NCBI GenBank assembly: GCA_964394085.1
Contig: CAYMWF010000022.1
Location: 1-64,000 of the forward strand
DNA length: 64,000 bases
Direction of reading: 5' to 3'
Source of the DNA: CAYMWF01 sp964394085 [NCBI: uncultured Gemmatimonadota bacterium]
GTDB lineage: Bacteria > GCA-2686955 > CAYMWF01
In this document: positions 7,456 to 16,109 of the stretch, in pieces
Numbering within the stretch: the first letter of the stretch is position 1
How the letters are laid out: the number at the start of each line of letters is the position of its first letter
Notes under the pieces: model-generated
What the model was told of the DNA's origin: nothing
Databases searched by the model: none
The model's input: only the letters and a program-made list of their open reading frames with translations
Program-made: the position numbers and the translations under genes

Positions 7456-8766
7456 ATGAAAAAGATTACTGTGGTCGGAACGGGATATGTGGGTCTCGTC
7501 ACTGGAACGTGTCTCTCCGATCTGGGCAACAGGGTCATATGTATCGACATAGATGAAGAAAAGGTCAAAGGTCTGCTGCAGGGCATCCTGCCGATTTTTG
7601 AACCGGGTCTCGAGGAGCTCGTCAAGCGGAACGTCGAACAGAAACGTCTTGACTTCAGCACTTCCCTTGAAAAAGGCATCACGGAATCCGACATCATTTT
7701 CATAGCGGTGGGCACGCCGCCCAAACCTGACGGCGGCGTAGATTTGAGCCAGGTGGATGATGTTGCCGAATCGATTGCAAAGCATATAAACGGCTACAAG
7801 ATAATCGTAAATAAAAGCACCGTTCCCGCCGGAACCGGCGCACGGGTCGAAGGCATCGTAAAAGAGGGAATGAAATTCAAGTTCGAATTCGATGTGGTAT
7901 CGAATCCGGAATTCCTGCGCGAAGGTTCAGCTATCGAGGATTTCATGAAACCTGACAGGGTGGTAATCGGGTCGAAGAGTGAGCGCGCCCTGGACGTGAT
8001 GTCGGAGATATATTCCCCTCTCGGCATCATGGAGGTTCCCATTATCCGAACGAATGTTGAAAGTTCGGAAATGATCAAATATGCATCGAATGCGTTCCTC
8101 GCCACGAAAATTTCCTTTATCAACGAGGTCGCGAACCTCTGCGAGAGGGTCGGAGCGGATATCAGGACCGTCGCGAAGGGGATGGGTCTCGACAAGAGGA
8201 TCGGCCCCCTCTTTCTCAACGCGGGAATCGGGTACGGCGGTTCCTGCTTCCCGAAAGACACCCTTGGCATCATCGAGATAGGCGAAAATGTCGGTTACGA
8301 AATGAAGATAGTGAAGTCGGTGGTGGAAGAAAACGAAGAACAGAAAAGGATCATGCTGCCGAAACTCAAAAAATTCATCGGCGACCTTTCAGGATGCACC
8401 ATCGGCCTCCTCGGCCTCTCCTTCAAACCGAATACCGATGATATAAGAGAAGCTCCTTCGATAGCGATCATCGAGCAACTTATAGAAGAGGGCGCCAAAA
8501 TACGGGCTTATGATCCGATCGCCATGGGGCATATGAGGCAACTGTTCCCCGATATCGAATATACCGAGAACGTTTACGAACTCGCCGTCGGGTGCGACGC
8601 CCTCCTGGTGGTTACCGAATGGAACCAGTTCAGAGATATCGATCTCGAAAAAATAAAGAGAGACATGAACGCGCCGATCCTGATCGATGGAAGAAACCTG
8701 TATGATCCTCGGAAGGTGAAAAAGCTGGGGTTCCTCTACGATGGTGTCGGGCAGGGAGCGCGATAG
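7456..8766 (+). CDS. ugd: UDP-glucose 6-dehydrogenase
   Basis: 436 residues. Oxidises UDP-glucose to UDP-glucuronate with two NAD+, in the cytoplasm. The N-terminal Rossmann motif is VVGTGYVGLVTG, the central dimerisation helix follows NPEFLREGSAI, and the catalytic cysteine is C264 in GYGGSCFPKD. The C-terminal domain contains LGLSFKPNTDDIREAPS. Length and motifs are standard for the Ugd/TuaD type. I start at ATG 7456, six bases after AGGAG; a TTG two codons upstream overlaps that spacing. It has its own predicted promoter. Its product feeds the UDP-glucuronate decarboxylase at 57.5 kb and the UDP-glucuronate-epimerase-like enzyme at 29.3 kb. Confidence 0.95.
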   Translation: MKKITVVGTGYVGLVTGTCLSDLGNRVICIDIDEEKVKGLLQGILPIFEPGLEELVKRNVEQKRLDFSTSLEKGITESDIIFIAVGTPPKPDGGVDLSQVDDVAESIAKHINGYKIIVNKSTVPAGTGARVEGIVKEGMKFKFEFDVVSNPEFLREGSAIEDFMKPDRVVIGSKSERALDVMSEIYSPLGIMEVPIIRTNVESSEMIKYASNAFLATKISFINEVANLCERVGADIRTVAKGMGLDKRIGPLFLNAGIGYGGSCFPKDTLGIIEIGENVGYEMKIVKSVVEENEEQKRIMLPKLKKFIGDLSGCTIGLLGLSFKPNTDDIREAPSIAIIEQLIEEGAKIRAYDPIAMGHMRQLFPDIEYTENVYELAVGCDALLVVTEWNQFRDIDLEKIKRDMNAPILIDGRNLYDPRKVKKLGFLYDGVGQGAR

Positions 8767-8884
8767 CCCGGTTCCTTTCCGGATCCCGAAATCGCTCCCT
8801 CCGGCGGCGGCGGTGGCGGACTCTATTTGAACATTCTTGCCATGAACCTGTATTTCCCTCTTTTTCTTGCTGCGGAGAATAAAC

Positions 8885-9340
8885 TTGATTGACGGAGTAG
8901 AGCTGAAATCGCTGCGGGTCATTCCGGACGAGAGAGGCCGGCTTCAGGAAATTCTCAGGAACGATGACCCGCTATTCGACGGTTTCGGGCAAGTTTATCT
9001 TACCACGACCTACCCGGGCGTTGTAAAAGGCTGGCATTCACACAAAAAACAGACCGATTTCGTCTCCTGCATCAAGGGAATGATTAAGCTCGTGCTGTAT
9101 GATCCTCGAGAGGACAGCCCGACGAAAGGCGAGGTAATGGAGATCCACATGGGCCAATTCGCTCCTCAACTCGTCAGGATTCCCGCCGGCGTCTTTCACG
9201 GATGGAAAGGCGTATCACCCGATACTGCTTACATCATCAATATTCCGGACCAGCCTTACTGCTACGACGATCCGGACGAATTCAGGATCGATCCCCATAA
9301 CAACGATATTCCATACGACTGGGCGCTCGAGGAGAAATAA
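8885..9340 (+). CDS. RmlC-like sugar 3,5-epimerase family cupin
   Basis: 151 residues from TTG 8885. The start reads MIDGVELKSLRVIPDERGR, the typical opening of this family, and GGAG lies seven bases before it; an earlier TTG at 8867 has no site. The core GWHSHKKQTDFVSCIKG is the cupin motif with the histidine expected in dTDP-4-keto-sugar 3,5-epimerases, and RIPAGVFHGWKGV is the second cupin strand. At 151 residues it is shorter than classical RmlC (about 180-185) and belongs to the shorter variant often found beside RmlA-like genes. Its stop is immediately followed by the nucleotidyltransferase ATG, indicating translational coupling. No RmlB dehydratase is beside it, so the substrate remains uncertain. 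Confidence 0.8.
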   Translation: MIDGVELKSLRVIPDERGRLQEILRNDDPLFDGFGQVYLTTTYPGVVKGWHSHKKQTDFVSCIKGMIKLVLYDPREDSPTKGEVMEIHMGQFAPQLVRIPAGVFHGWKGVSPDTAYIINIPDQPYCYDDPDEFRIDPHNNDIPYDWALEEK

Positions 9341-10099
9341 ATGCGAGGAGTCATACTTGCCGGCGGTCTCGGGTCGAGATTGTTCCCGCTTACTAGGATC
9401 ACGAACAAGCACCTCCTGCCCGTTTATGACAAACCGATGATTTATTATCCTGTCGAGACTCTCGTGAATATCGGGATCAGGGAAATCCTCATCGTTACGG
9501 GCGGGAACAACGCAGGTGATTTCCTCAAGCTCCTGAGGAACGGCAAAGGGTTCGGCCTGGACCGGATGCATTATGCCTACCAGGAAGGCGAGGGCGGCAT
9601 CGCCGATGCGCTGGGGCTTGCCGAAACTTTCGCAGAAGGCGGAAGTATAGTGGTGATGCTCGGCGACAATATAATAGAAGGGAATATCGTTCACGCCGCC
9701 GAACAGTTCCGGGCGGGGGGGGAGAAGGGGGGAAGGATCCTCCTCAAGGAGGTCGATGATCCGGAGCGTTTCGGAGTTCCTGAGCTCTCGGGTGATAAGA
9801 TCGCGAGGATCATCGAAAAACCGGAGTCGCCGCCCAGCCGCTATGCTGTAACCGGAGTATATTTCTACGATAACCGTGTCTTCGATGTCATAAACGGATT
9901 GAGCCCCTCAGACCGCGGCGAGCTCGAGATTACGGATGTCAACAACAAGTATATCGAATGGGGAGAGATGGAATACGACTTCCTCGAGGGCTGGTGGACC
10001 GATGCGGGAACTTTCGAATCTCTGTTCAGAGCTTCGAAGTTGATAAGGAGCGGGGGCGCAAACCATTTGGATTTCGGTCAAAACCCGCCGGGCCCATAG
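9341..10099 (+). CDS. RmlA-like sugar-1-phosphate nucleotidyltransferase
   Basis: 252 residues. The N-terminal signature GVILAGGLGSRLFPLT is followed by NKHLLPVYDKPMIYYP, the pattern of glucose-1-phosphate thymidylyltransferases. GDNII supplies the metal-binding Asp, and FGVPEL, VTGVYFYDN and GRGELEITDVN-like segments follow family order. It is shorter than full RmlA (about 290 residues), lacking part of the C-terminal allosteric region. It would activate a hexose-1-phosphate to an NDP-sugar. The ATG directly follows the TAA of the RmlC-like gene, so the two are expected to work in one pathway. The gene ends 24 bp from the convergent foldase gene. Confidence 0.85.
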   Translation: MRGVILAGGLGSRLFPLTRITNKHLLPVYDKPMIYYPVETLVNIGIREILIVTGGNNAGDFLKLLRNGKGFGLDRMHYAYQEGEGGIADALGLAETFAEGGSIVVMLGDNIIEGNIVHAAEQFRAGGEKGGRILLKEVDDPERFGVPELSGDKIARIIEKPESPPSRYAVTGVYFYDNRVFDVINGLSPSDRGELEITDVNNKYIEWGEMEYDFLEGWWTDAGTFESLFRASKLIRSGGANHLDFGQNPPGP

Positions 10100-10123
10100 A
10101 GTTGTTTCGCGGCGGATTCTGCT

Positions 10124-12049
10124 CTACGCAGGTTCCGAAGATTCCGGTTCTTCCTCTTCCTCGACCGGGCTCTCTCTCAGGTCCTCCACCACCGATATCG
10201 CTTTCTCATACGCCAGCCACAATTCGAATGCCTCCGCCACCTGTTCCGCTCGGATCTCTTCGCGGATAAAAGCCTTCTGTTCCTCGAAAGCCTGCTCATC
10301 CGGTTCGTGGACCTCGATTATTTTCGCAAAAGCGGTGACGAATCGATCGGGTAGTGCGATAGCCCGTGAAGTAGCGCCTTTTTCGAGCTTGAATACTCTG
10401 GCAAGGAATGTCGGATGTTTTCCGATCACCGGGAGATAAGTTTCAGCGGTGACCTCGAAGTCTTTAACTACTTTTCCGAATTTTTCGGCAGTGGGTTCGA
10501 ACTCGGCGCCTTCGGCGATCAAGGCATCGAACTCGGCGGCTATGCTGTCGGCGGCGGCGAGCTTGAGATCCCGCACGAGCGAAAGTCTTATTGTATTATC
10601 CACATCTTCGAAAGGCTTCGGGGCAACGGGAAGCCTGTCCAGGAGATGAAAAACGAAAAAACCGAAGTCTTTATGTTCCATCACTCCGCTTATCGTCCCG
10701 GGTTCCGAGGAGAATGTCCATTCCACCGCTTCAGGAAAGAAGCCGATTTTCTGAAGGATAGCTCTCGGCCCTTCCGAGAAGAGAAAATAGTCGGATTCGA
10801 GGGTTTCTATTCCGTGTTCTTCCGCCGTGGAACGGAAGATTTCGCTGCTCCAGTTATCGGGATCTGCTTCCTGGAGCTTTCTGACCGCTTCACCGAATTC
10901 ATACGCCCTGTCGTAAAGCTTGGATAAGGAGGTTCCGGATGGCTGTACTTTAACCAGGATATGGCGGGCGGCTCGCATTTCTCCCCTTTTCTCGTCAGTC
11001 TTCTTATCGAGAACTTCGAGGATATGCCATCCGAACCGGCTGAATATGGGGCCGGTCAACACCCCGACCTCCGCTGAAAAGGCCGCATTCTCGAACGGTT
11101 TCACCATCTGCCCTCTGTTGAACCAGCCGAGGTGACCCCCGACGGCTTTTGACTTGGGGTCGTTTGAATACCGTTTCGCGAGTTCTCCGAAATCCTCTCC
11201 ATTCTTTATCCTGTTGAATATCGAGTGGACCTTGTCGCGAACGATCAGGCTGTCTTCGGCGGTCACTACTTTCGGGATTTTGGCGAACTCCAGGTTGGCC
11301 TGTTCTTTCTGCATGAATTCATCTATATGAGTGTCGTAATAGTCTTTCACTTCTTCGGGAGATACTGCCAGGCCGAGGTCGTTCGCATCGTGCTGTCCGA
11401 AGGAAATGAGCTTGATGTCCAGTTTTTTCTCGGACATTTCGAACCTGTCCCGCACCTCCAGGTCCGACACCTGGACGGAAGACTGAAGAATACTCATCAG
11501 TGATTCAACAGGGATGGAGAATGACCTGAGGTAATTTTCCATCTCCATCCATTCCATGCTCATATTTCCGGGGCTGGCCATATTTCTGAGCCACTCGCGA
11601 TACCTGTATGAATCGAAAATACCGTCTTTAGTGAACTGAGACTTGAGGTTCTCGGGCGGATCGTTATACAGCACGTGAACAAGAAGCTCTTCCGAAACCC
11701 GGTCCAATTGTCCGCGCAGGGCCTGGGTAAGGAGCGCTCGCCCTATGAACGCATCCCAGATTTGTTCCTCGAGCATCTCGGACGTGGCGTCATCGGGGTC
11801 GTCGCCGGTTTCGGCGCGGTATCGTTTGAAAGCTTCTCGTCGTTCCGCGATATACTCGTCAGCGGGTAATTGTTCACCGTTCACCACGGCGATTGTATTG
11901 GTATTCAGACCTGCGGCGTTTTTTCCGGGCCTGTTTATGCCGGTGATATCCATTCCCCACTCGAGAAATATCAGTCCCACGAACGCTATGACGACGATTA
12001 TGAATACCCAGTAAATAAATCGTGTGTTGTACCTTATTGCTTTTATCAT
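10124..12049 (-). CDS. PpiD/SurA-type periplasmic peptidyl-prolyl isomerase
   Basis: 641 residues. One N-terminal membrane helix (about residues 12-30, FIYWVFIIVVIAFVGLIFL) anchors it in the inner membrane. A SurA_N-like region contains NTIAVVNGEQLPADEY. The parvulin domain in mid-protein is marked by DFGELAKRYSNDPKSKAVGGHLGWFNRGQMV and RFGWHILEV. A second, divergent PPIase-like segment (AARHILVKVQ...) follows. The tail is Glu-rich. PpiD-type chaperones assist folding of secreted and outer-membrane proteins, which fits its position downstream of a large secreted peptidase on the same strand. It has its own likely promoter at about 12110-12138. Confidence 0.88.
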   Translation of the reverse strand: MIKAIRYNTRFIYWVFIIVVIAFVGLIFLEWGMDITGINRPGKNAAGLNTNTIAVVNGEQLPADEYIAERREAFKRYRAETGDDPDDATSEMLEEQIWDAFIGRALLTQALRGQLDRVSEELLVHVLYNDPPENLKSQFTKDGIFDSYRYREWLRNMASPGNMSMEWMEMENYLRSFSIPVESLMSILQSSVQVSDLEVRDRFEMSEKKLDIKLISFGQHDANDLGLAVSPEEVKDYYDTHIDEFMQKEQANLEFAKIPKVVTAEDSLIVRDKVHSIFNRIKNGEDFGELAKRYSNDPKSKAVGGHLGWFNRGQMVKPFENAAFSAEVGVLTGPIFSRFGWHILEVLDKKTDEKRGEMRAARHILVKVQPSGTSLSKLYDRAYEFGEAVRKLQEADPDNWSSEIFRSTAEEHGIETLESDYFLFSEGPRAILQKIGFFPEAVEWTFSSEPGTISGVMEHKDFGFFVFHLLDRLPVAPKPFEDVDNTIRLSLVRDLKLAAADSIAAEFDALIAEGAEFEPTAEKFGKVVKDFEVTAETYLPVIGKHPTFLARVFKLEKGATSRAIALPDRFVTAFAKIIEVHEPDEQAFEEQKAFIREEIRAEQVAEAFELWLAYEKAISVVEDLRESPVEEEEEPESSEPA

Positions 12050-12109
12050 CCAGGTGGTCTCCGCTCAGGCTTTGCATCTGCAAAGAAAAATCAACGATCA
12101 GAAAGTAGC

Positions 12110-12138
12110 GGTATAGCAGATGGCGTCAACCCGTTCAA
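12110..12138 (-). promoter_or_regulatory. Possible promoter for the PpiD-like gene
   Basis: Reading the minus strand, TTGAAC (12138-12133) and TATACC (12115-12110) are separated by 17 bp, each matching consensus at 4 of 6 positions. Transcription would start near 12103, about 55 nt before the ATG. Confidence 0.4.
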
Positions 12139-12168
12139 GTGAATTCATCCTTTGAATGGAATGTTACC

Positions 12169-12186
12169 TCCCGGGAATCCCCGGGA
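12169..12186. terminator. Perfect 7-bp hairpin between foldase and C25 genes
   Basis: TCCCGGG-AATC-CCCGGGA is a compact GC stem with a tetraloop, about 100 bp after the stop of the minus-strand C25 peptidase gene. No T-run follows on either strand, so this is a structural call only. A 13-bp sequence (GGGAATTATTTCC) also occurs twice, 28 bp apart, around the end of the C25 gene. Confidence 0.35.
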
Positions 12187-12284
12187 AAAACCGCGAGCGG
12201 CGGTCGCCCGTATGAGCGCCGCTGCTCGCAGAGAAGCTGATTCCCCCGGGAATTATTTCCGTCTCGCGTCTATCTCTTTCCCGG

Positions 12285-15200
12285 TCAGGGAATTATTTCC
12301 ATCCGGAAACTGTCGGATGCTTCCGCGCTATCCGGAAAGCTTCCGAGTTTGTTGTCGATTGTGTACCATCCCAGCGGCGCGGTCGGGTTCACCCTCCTGC
12401 TCAATCGTGTCACCCCGTCGTATCCTCCCGGGATGGTGATGCCGGCTCCGATCGGAACATCAATCGAAAGCGGCCCTTCCATTTCAGCGGTGAGCCAGTA
12501 GTCCACAACCTCGGTCCCGCCGTTATTCCTCACCCAGATTTCCCAGAAAACCAGCATTCCTCTTCGGGCTTCCTGCGGGGCTGTCATTACTTTCATGCTC
12601 AGCGGTCCCTCCGTCGTGATTCTCATGTCATCGATGAACCAACCGGTTTCCCCGCCGGTATGATCGGAACCGAACCGGAACCTGACTTGGATTTCACCTG
12701 ACCATGCGGCGAGGTCGAAGATTTCTTTTCGCCATCCGGTGAATCCGGAATAACAGGGGGTTCCATCTTCGAACGGACCGGTGGAGTTCGACTTGATGAC
12801 ATAGGGATATCCGGTGACCGGAGTAATCTGCTCCCATGTAATACCATCATTGTCGGAGATCTCTACTATACCGCCGTCACAGGCTTCTTCTTCGTGATAT
12901 ACTTCCGCGTCGAGCCAGTGCCAGATTTCCAGCATGGAGTTGGAGCCGAGGTATAGAGCCGGCGTAACCAGGGCCGCATCATCGTCTTTTCCGTAGTTTC
13001 CTCCGCCAGTATCACCGCATTTCCAGCTGAAGCCGCCGCCGGGTGTATGGTTCTTGCGGTCCGAGAGATGCCATTCATCGTTGAATCCGGCTTCCACCGG
13101 ATAGTGTGTCCATTCACCTTCCCCGGATTCCATATCGTCGGAGAATCCTCCGATATAAACCTTCGATTCGGAATCTGCTGAGTAACCCGCCGCCGTCTCC
13201 ATGTGAACCTGGAAAATGACTACATGCCCCTCCGGGCAGCCAGGATCGACCTCCACAACATAGGGTTGCGTGCTCTCGCCGGAGTTGAAACCGGGGATGT
13301 CGGGGAATTCAGAATAATTATTCTGGATGGTTACATATTCATCAATGGTCGACACGACTCCAAAGAGCGATTCCGCCGCGCCGCTGCCGAGGTTGTCGAC
13401 GGTCAGGTAAAGGTCCGCGGTTTCGCCGGGATCGAGATTTCCGTTATCGTCTCCATAGGCCGAATCGTCGATCCTGAACCCTCCGGCTTCGAGAAGCGGA
13501 GCATGAAGTTTTATATCCAGAGAGCCGGTCCAGGATGAATCCTGGTCGTCGGTGAACAGGAAATTCACCGTTGAAACATGCCCGTCGTCGCAATCGGCGT
13601 CTACGGTGACTGTATATCCGCCGGCGCCCTGCACCGTGTCTTCATACGCGATTTCTCCATATACATCGGTGGTCGTTTCAAGGGTTATCTGCGGATCCTC
13701 CGTGTCGGCCGATCCGGTAACGCCGTACGCAGTAACGTAGCCGAGGTTGAGCAGCCCGGTATGTAAAGTGATCGTCTCTCCGTAGTCAGCCAGACCGTTT
13801 CCGTTCCCTGAGGAGGTATCGTCGAGTCCGGTCTCCGCGAGCACGAGCCAGGGGTAGTCCGGGCTGATTACCTGGATTACATCCTCGAACGGAAGGCCGT
13901 TGTGTCCCGTAACCGTAAGGTTCATCTCGCATGGATGTGTCGGCTCGACGGTGAGAATCGCTGCTCCGGAAGTATCCGTATAACCATAGACAGAGAATTC
14001 CCCTTCCACCGCAAGGCAGACCATCGCACCCTGCATAGGGTTGCCGTTGAGAGAGACCGTAACTGTAATTTCCTGTTCCATCGGTGCGATTGCTCCGGGG
14101 AAACCCACGCTGAACGGGGACGGCTGCAGGGTCCAGATATCGGTGGCGGGATCGCCCAGCCACAGGTAGGTCCGGATGTTCGCATCGCCGTAACTGCCGT
14201 AAGCGTGCACGTCTATATTAGCCAGATTCTCTACATACCCTATCGTCGTTACCCCGACATCATATATAGCCTTGAAAAGCGATTTGTCGAAGACATGATT
14301 CGGCTCGGTGTATGAGGGCTCCCATGCCGATAAATAAGCGATCGCCGCGTTGTCCTCCTTGAGGAATGATTCAGCAAGGCAGTCGCCTCCGGTGTCGAGT
14401 TTCATATTGCTGCAGCAGATACCGAATCCGACGAAAAGTTTTCCGCTGTTGGTGCACTGCCGTATGTGATTGACCGTGAAAGAACCTTCCGAACCCCAGC
14501 TCGACCAGCTCGTTGCGGAGCCGTGTCCCCGGTAATTTACGATCCCGCGCCCTTCATTGATCGCCGCGATGACGTCGCTGTTGCCCGCCCCGGCACCCCC
14601 GTACGCGGTGTCGAAGATCGGATTCTGAATAGCGTAGTTATAAGTCCTGATTTCCTCGCTGCATTGAGTATATTTCCCCGGGTAGCTCTCGCTGTGGGCG
14701 ACGAGGATATTCTTCTCGGCCCAGTTATCCTCGACGGACGGGTTCGTCAGGTAAGACAAAATCTTTGTGATCTGATGGATCAGCTCCGCATTGGAATTGA
14801 AGGTGAGGCGCCCGATGGCGAGATCGGCCAGGTAGTCGCCGTCCCCGCCGGGATCAACGCAGGAGTACCATGAATCCGAATAAGTATCCGACCAGTATTT
14901 GCATGGTATCTCGTCGATGTCGCCTACCAGCAGCACGTACTCCAGTCCGTCCGAGAAGTACAGATCGGCGATATAGCTTTTTATCAGGAAAGTGGTTCCG
15001 CCGATATCATCAACCGAGGCGACTTCCACAGGATAACCCATCCTGCGACGCCATTCGACCAGCGGGGCGATCTCGTCATAATAAGCCGGTTTAGTGATGA
15101 CGAGGAATTTCGTGTCATCCTGGTCAAGCGGTTCCTCCGGTATGTCGAGATACTCGTAGTTGCAGATCATCTCGGAGCAGATGCGTTTGAACTGGGGGGA

Positions 15201-15839
15201 CATGGCATGCAGAATCCGCAAACCCGCCGGTGGATTTCCAGCTTCGGTGACCCGAAGGAGGAGTTTTGTGAAAATGCGGGTCTCCCTGGATACAGGGTTG
15301 TACTGCACGGGTTTTATGGTGAGCCGCGATATGACCAGGTTTCTGAGAACTTCCGGCGCATCAGCCGAAGCGAGATCTCCGGGTTGAAAGCCGTCGCGTG
15401 CGTAAATTTCGGAATCCAGGTAGAATTCAGGTTCTTCACCTTCGAACACGGGCACGGATTTCGGGTATATTCTCATATCGCTGAAAGTCGTATATTCGCT
15501 GCTGACAATTTCGATGTCGGGAGCGCCGTTCGAAGGCAGACAGACGAAAGTGGTGAAAACCGGGAGGCACGGGGCACCAGCCTTGATGGATGTTCCACAC
15601 CCCGGAATCGAGATGAACTCGAATTTATCGTCAGGGTCGACTCCCGTCTTTTCCGATATCTCAAGACCTGGAATCGAAAGTTCGAGCAGGGTGCTCGAAC
15701 CATCGCTTTCAACAATCTTGAGGGAAGCTTCCCGGTCGATCTGACCTGGCAGAGAAAGGGGAATCCATGCCGCCGCCCCTGAACCTGCAGCAATAAATAC
15801 AATAATGATACTGAGAATAAGATAATTAGACCGGAACAT
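12285..15839 (-). CDS. Secreted gingipain-type C25 peptidase, multidomain
   Basis: 1184 residues. Signal peptide at 1-24 (MFRSNYLILSIIIVFIAAGSGAAA). Residues 30-235 resemble the C25 propeptide-like domain (VQYNPVSRETRIF). The peptidase domain spans about 240-590, with ADLAIGRL, catalytic His439 in NYRGHG and the cysteine nucleophile in GFGICCSN (C475 or C476). Ig-like and CARDB-like beta domains follow (two DxNGNLDPGET-type calcium-like motifs). Near 930-1110 is a jelly-roll resembling the C-terminal region of immune-inhibitor-A peptidases (DDMESGEGEWTH to GWFIDDMRI). No FlgD-like sorting domain is seen. The start is supported by AAGGAGG before the ATG. It is divergent from dnaE and upstream of the PpiD-like foldase. 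Confidence 0.85.
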   Translation of the reverse strand: MFRSNYLILSIIIVFIAAGSGAAAWIPLSLPGQIDREASLKIVESDGSSTLLELSIPGLEISEKTGVDPDDKFEFISIPGCGTSIKAGAPCLPVFTTFVCLPSNGAPDIEIVSSEYTTFSDMRIYPKSVPVFEGEEPEFYLDSEIYARDGFQPGDLASADAPEVLRNLVISRLTIKPVQYNPVSRETRIFTKLLLRVTEAGNPPAGLRILHAMSPQFKRICSEMICNYEYLDIPEEPLDQDDTKFLVITKPAYYDEIAPLVEWRRRMGYPVEVASVDDIGGTTFLIKSYIADLYFSDGLEYVLLVGDIDEIPCKYWSDTYSDSWYSCVDPGGDGDYLADLAIGRLTFNSNAELIHQITKILSYLTNPSVEDNWAEKNILVAHSESYPGKYTQCSEEIRTYNYAIQNPIFDTAYGGAGAGNSDVIAAINEGRGIVNYRGHGSATSWSSWGSEGSFTVNHIRQCTNSGKLFVGFGICCSNMKLDTGGDCLAESFLKEDNAAIAYLSAWEPSYTEPNHVFDKSLFKAIYDVGVTTIGYVENLANIDVHAYGSYGDANIRTYLWLGDPATDIWTLQPSPFSVGFPGAIAPMEQEITVTVSLNGNPMQGAMVCLAVEGEFSVYGYTDTSGAAILTVEPTHPCEMNLTVTGHNGLPFEDVIQVISPDYPWLVLAETGLDDTSSGNGNGLADYGETITLHTGLLNLGYVTAYGVTGSADTEDPQITLETTTDVYGEIAYEDTVQGAGGYTVTVDADCDDGHVSTVNFLFTDDQDSSWTGSLDIKLHAPLLEAGGFRIDDSAYGDDNGNLDPGETADLYLTVDNLGSGAAESLFGVVSTIDEYVTIQNNYSEFPDIPGFNSGESTQPYVVEVDPGCPEGHVVIFQVHMETAAGYSADSESKVYIGGFSDDMESGEGEWTHYPVEAGFNDEWHLSDRKNHTPGGGFSWKCGDTGGGNYGKDDDAALVTPALYLGSNSMLEIWHWLDAEVYHEEEACDGGIVEISDNDGITWEQITPVTGYPYVIKSNSTGPFEDGTPCYSGFTGWRKEIFDLAAWSGEIQVRFRFGSDHTGGETGWFIDDMRITTEGPLSMKVMTAPQEARRGMLVFWEIWVRNNGGTEVVDYWLTAEMEGPLSIDVPIGAGITIPGGYDGVTRLSRRVNPTAPLGWYTIDNKLGSFPDSAEASDSFRMEIIP

Positions 15840-16003
15840 GTATTCCTCCTTGATTCAGCATCCTGAAGTGAACGGGTGGGTGCCGTTACGCGACCGCTGT
15901 AAAAGTCTTCCGGCATACACTGATGTTAATTGTAACATGTTTGCGAAGATGGGATACGATATTCCGGGTGCGTTTTTTGAGCCGCAGCACAAAAGGTATA
16001 TGG
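15840..16003. other. Divergent intergenic region (C25 peptidase / dnaE)
   Basis: This holds the minus-strand ribosome binding site of the C25 gene at 15843-15849 and upstream DNA of the dnaE promoter. A TACAAT on the minus strand near 15930 could be a -10 box, but no matching -35 was found. Confidence 0.4.
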
Positions 16004-16032
16004 TTGACATGTCGAGCCCTCAAGGGTATAAT
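16004..16032 (+). promoter_or_regulatory. Perfect consensus sigma70-type promoter for dnaE
   Basis: TTGACA at 16004-16009 and TATAAT at 16027-16032 are separated by exactly 17 bp, so both hexamers and the spacing match consensus. Transcription should start near 16039, about 70 nt before the chosen dnaE start at 16110. This also shows that an upstream start at 16035, which the open frame would allow, is not used. Confidence 0.85.
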
Positions 16033-16109
16033 CCGTGCAACTTGTTTATTTGCCGAATGTTAGAAGAATTTATCATGTGTCTCTCAGAGAAGGGGGAGCA
16101 GAGAAATCG

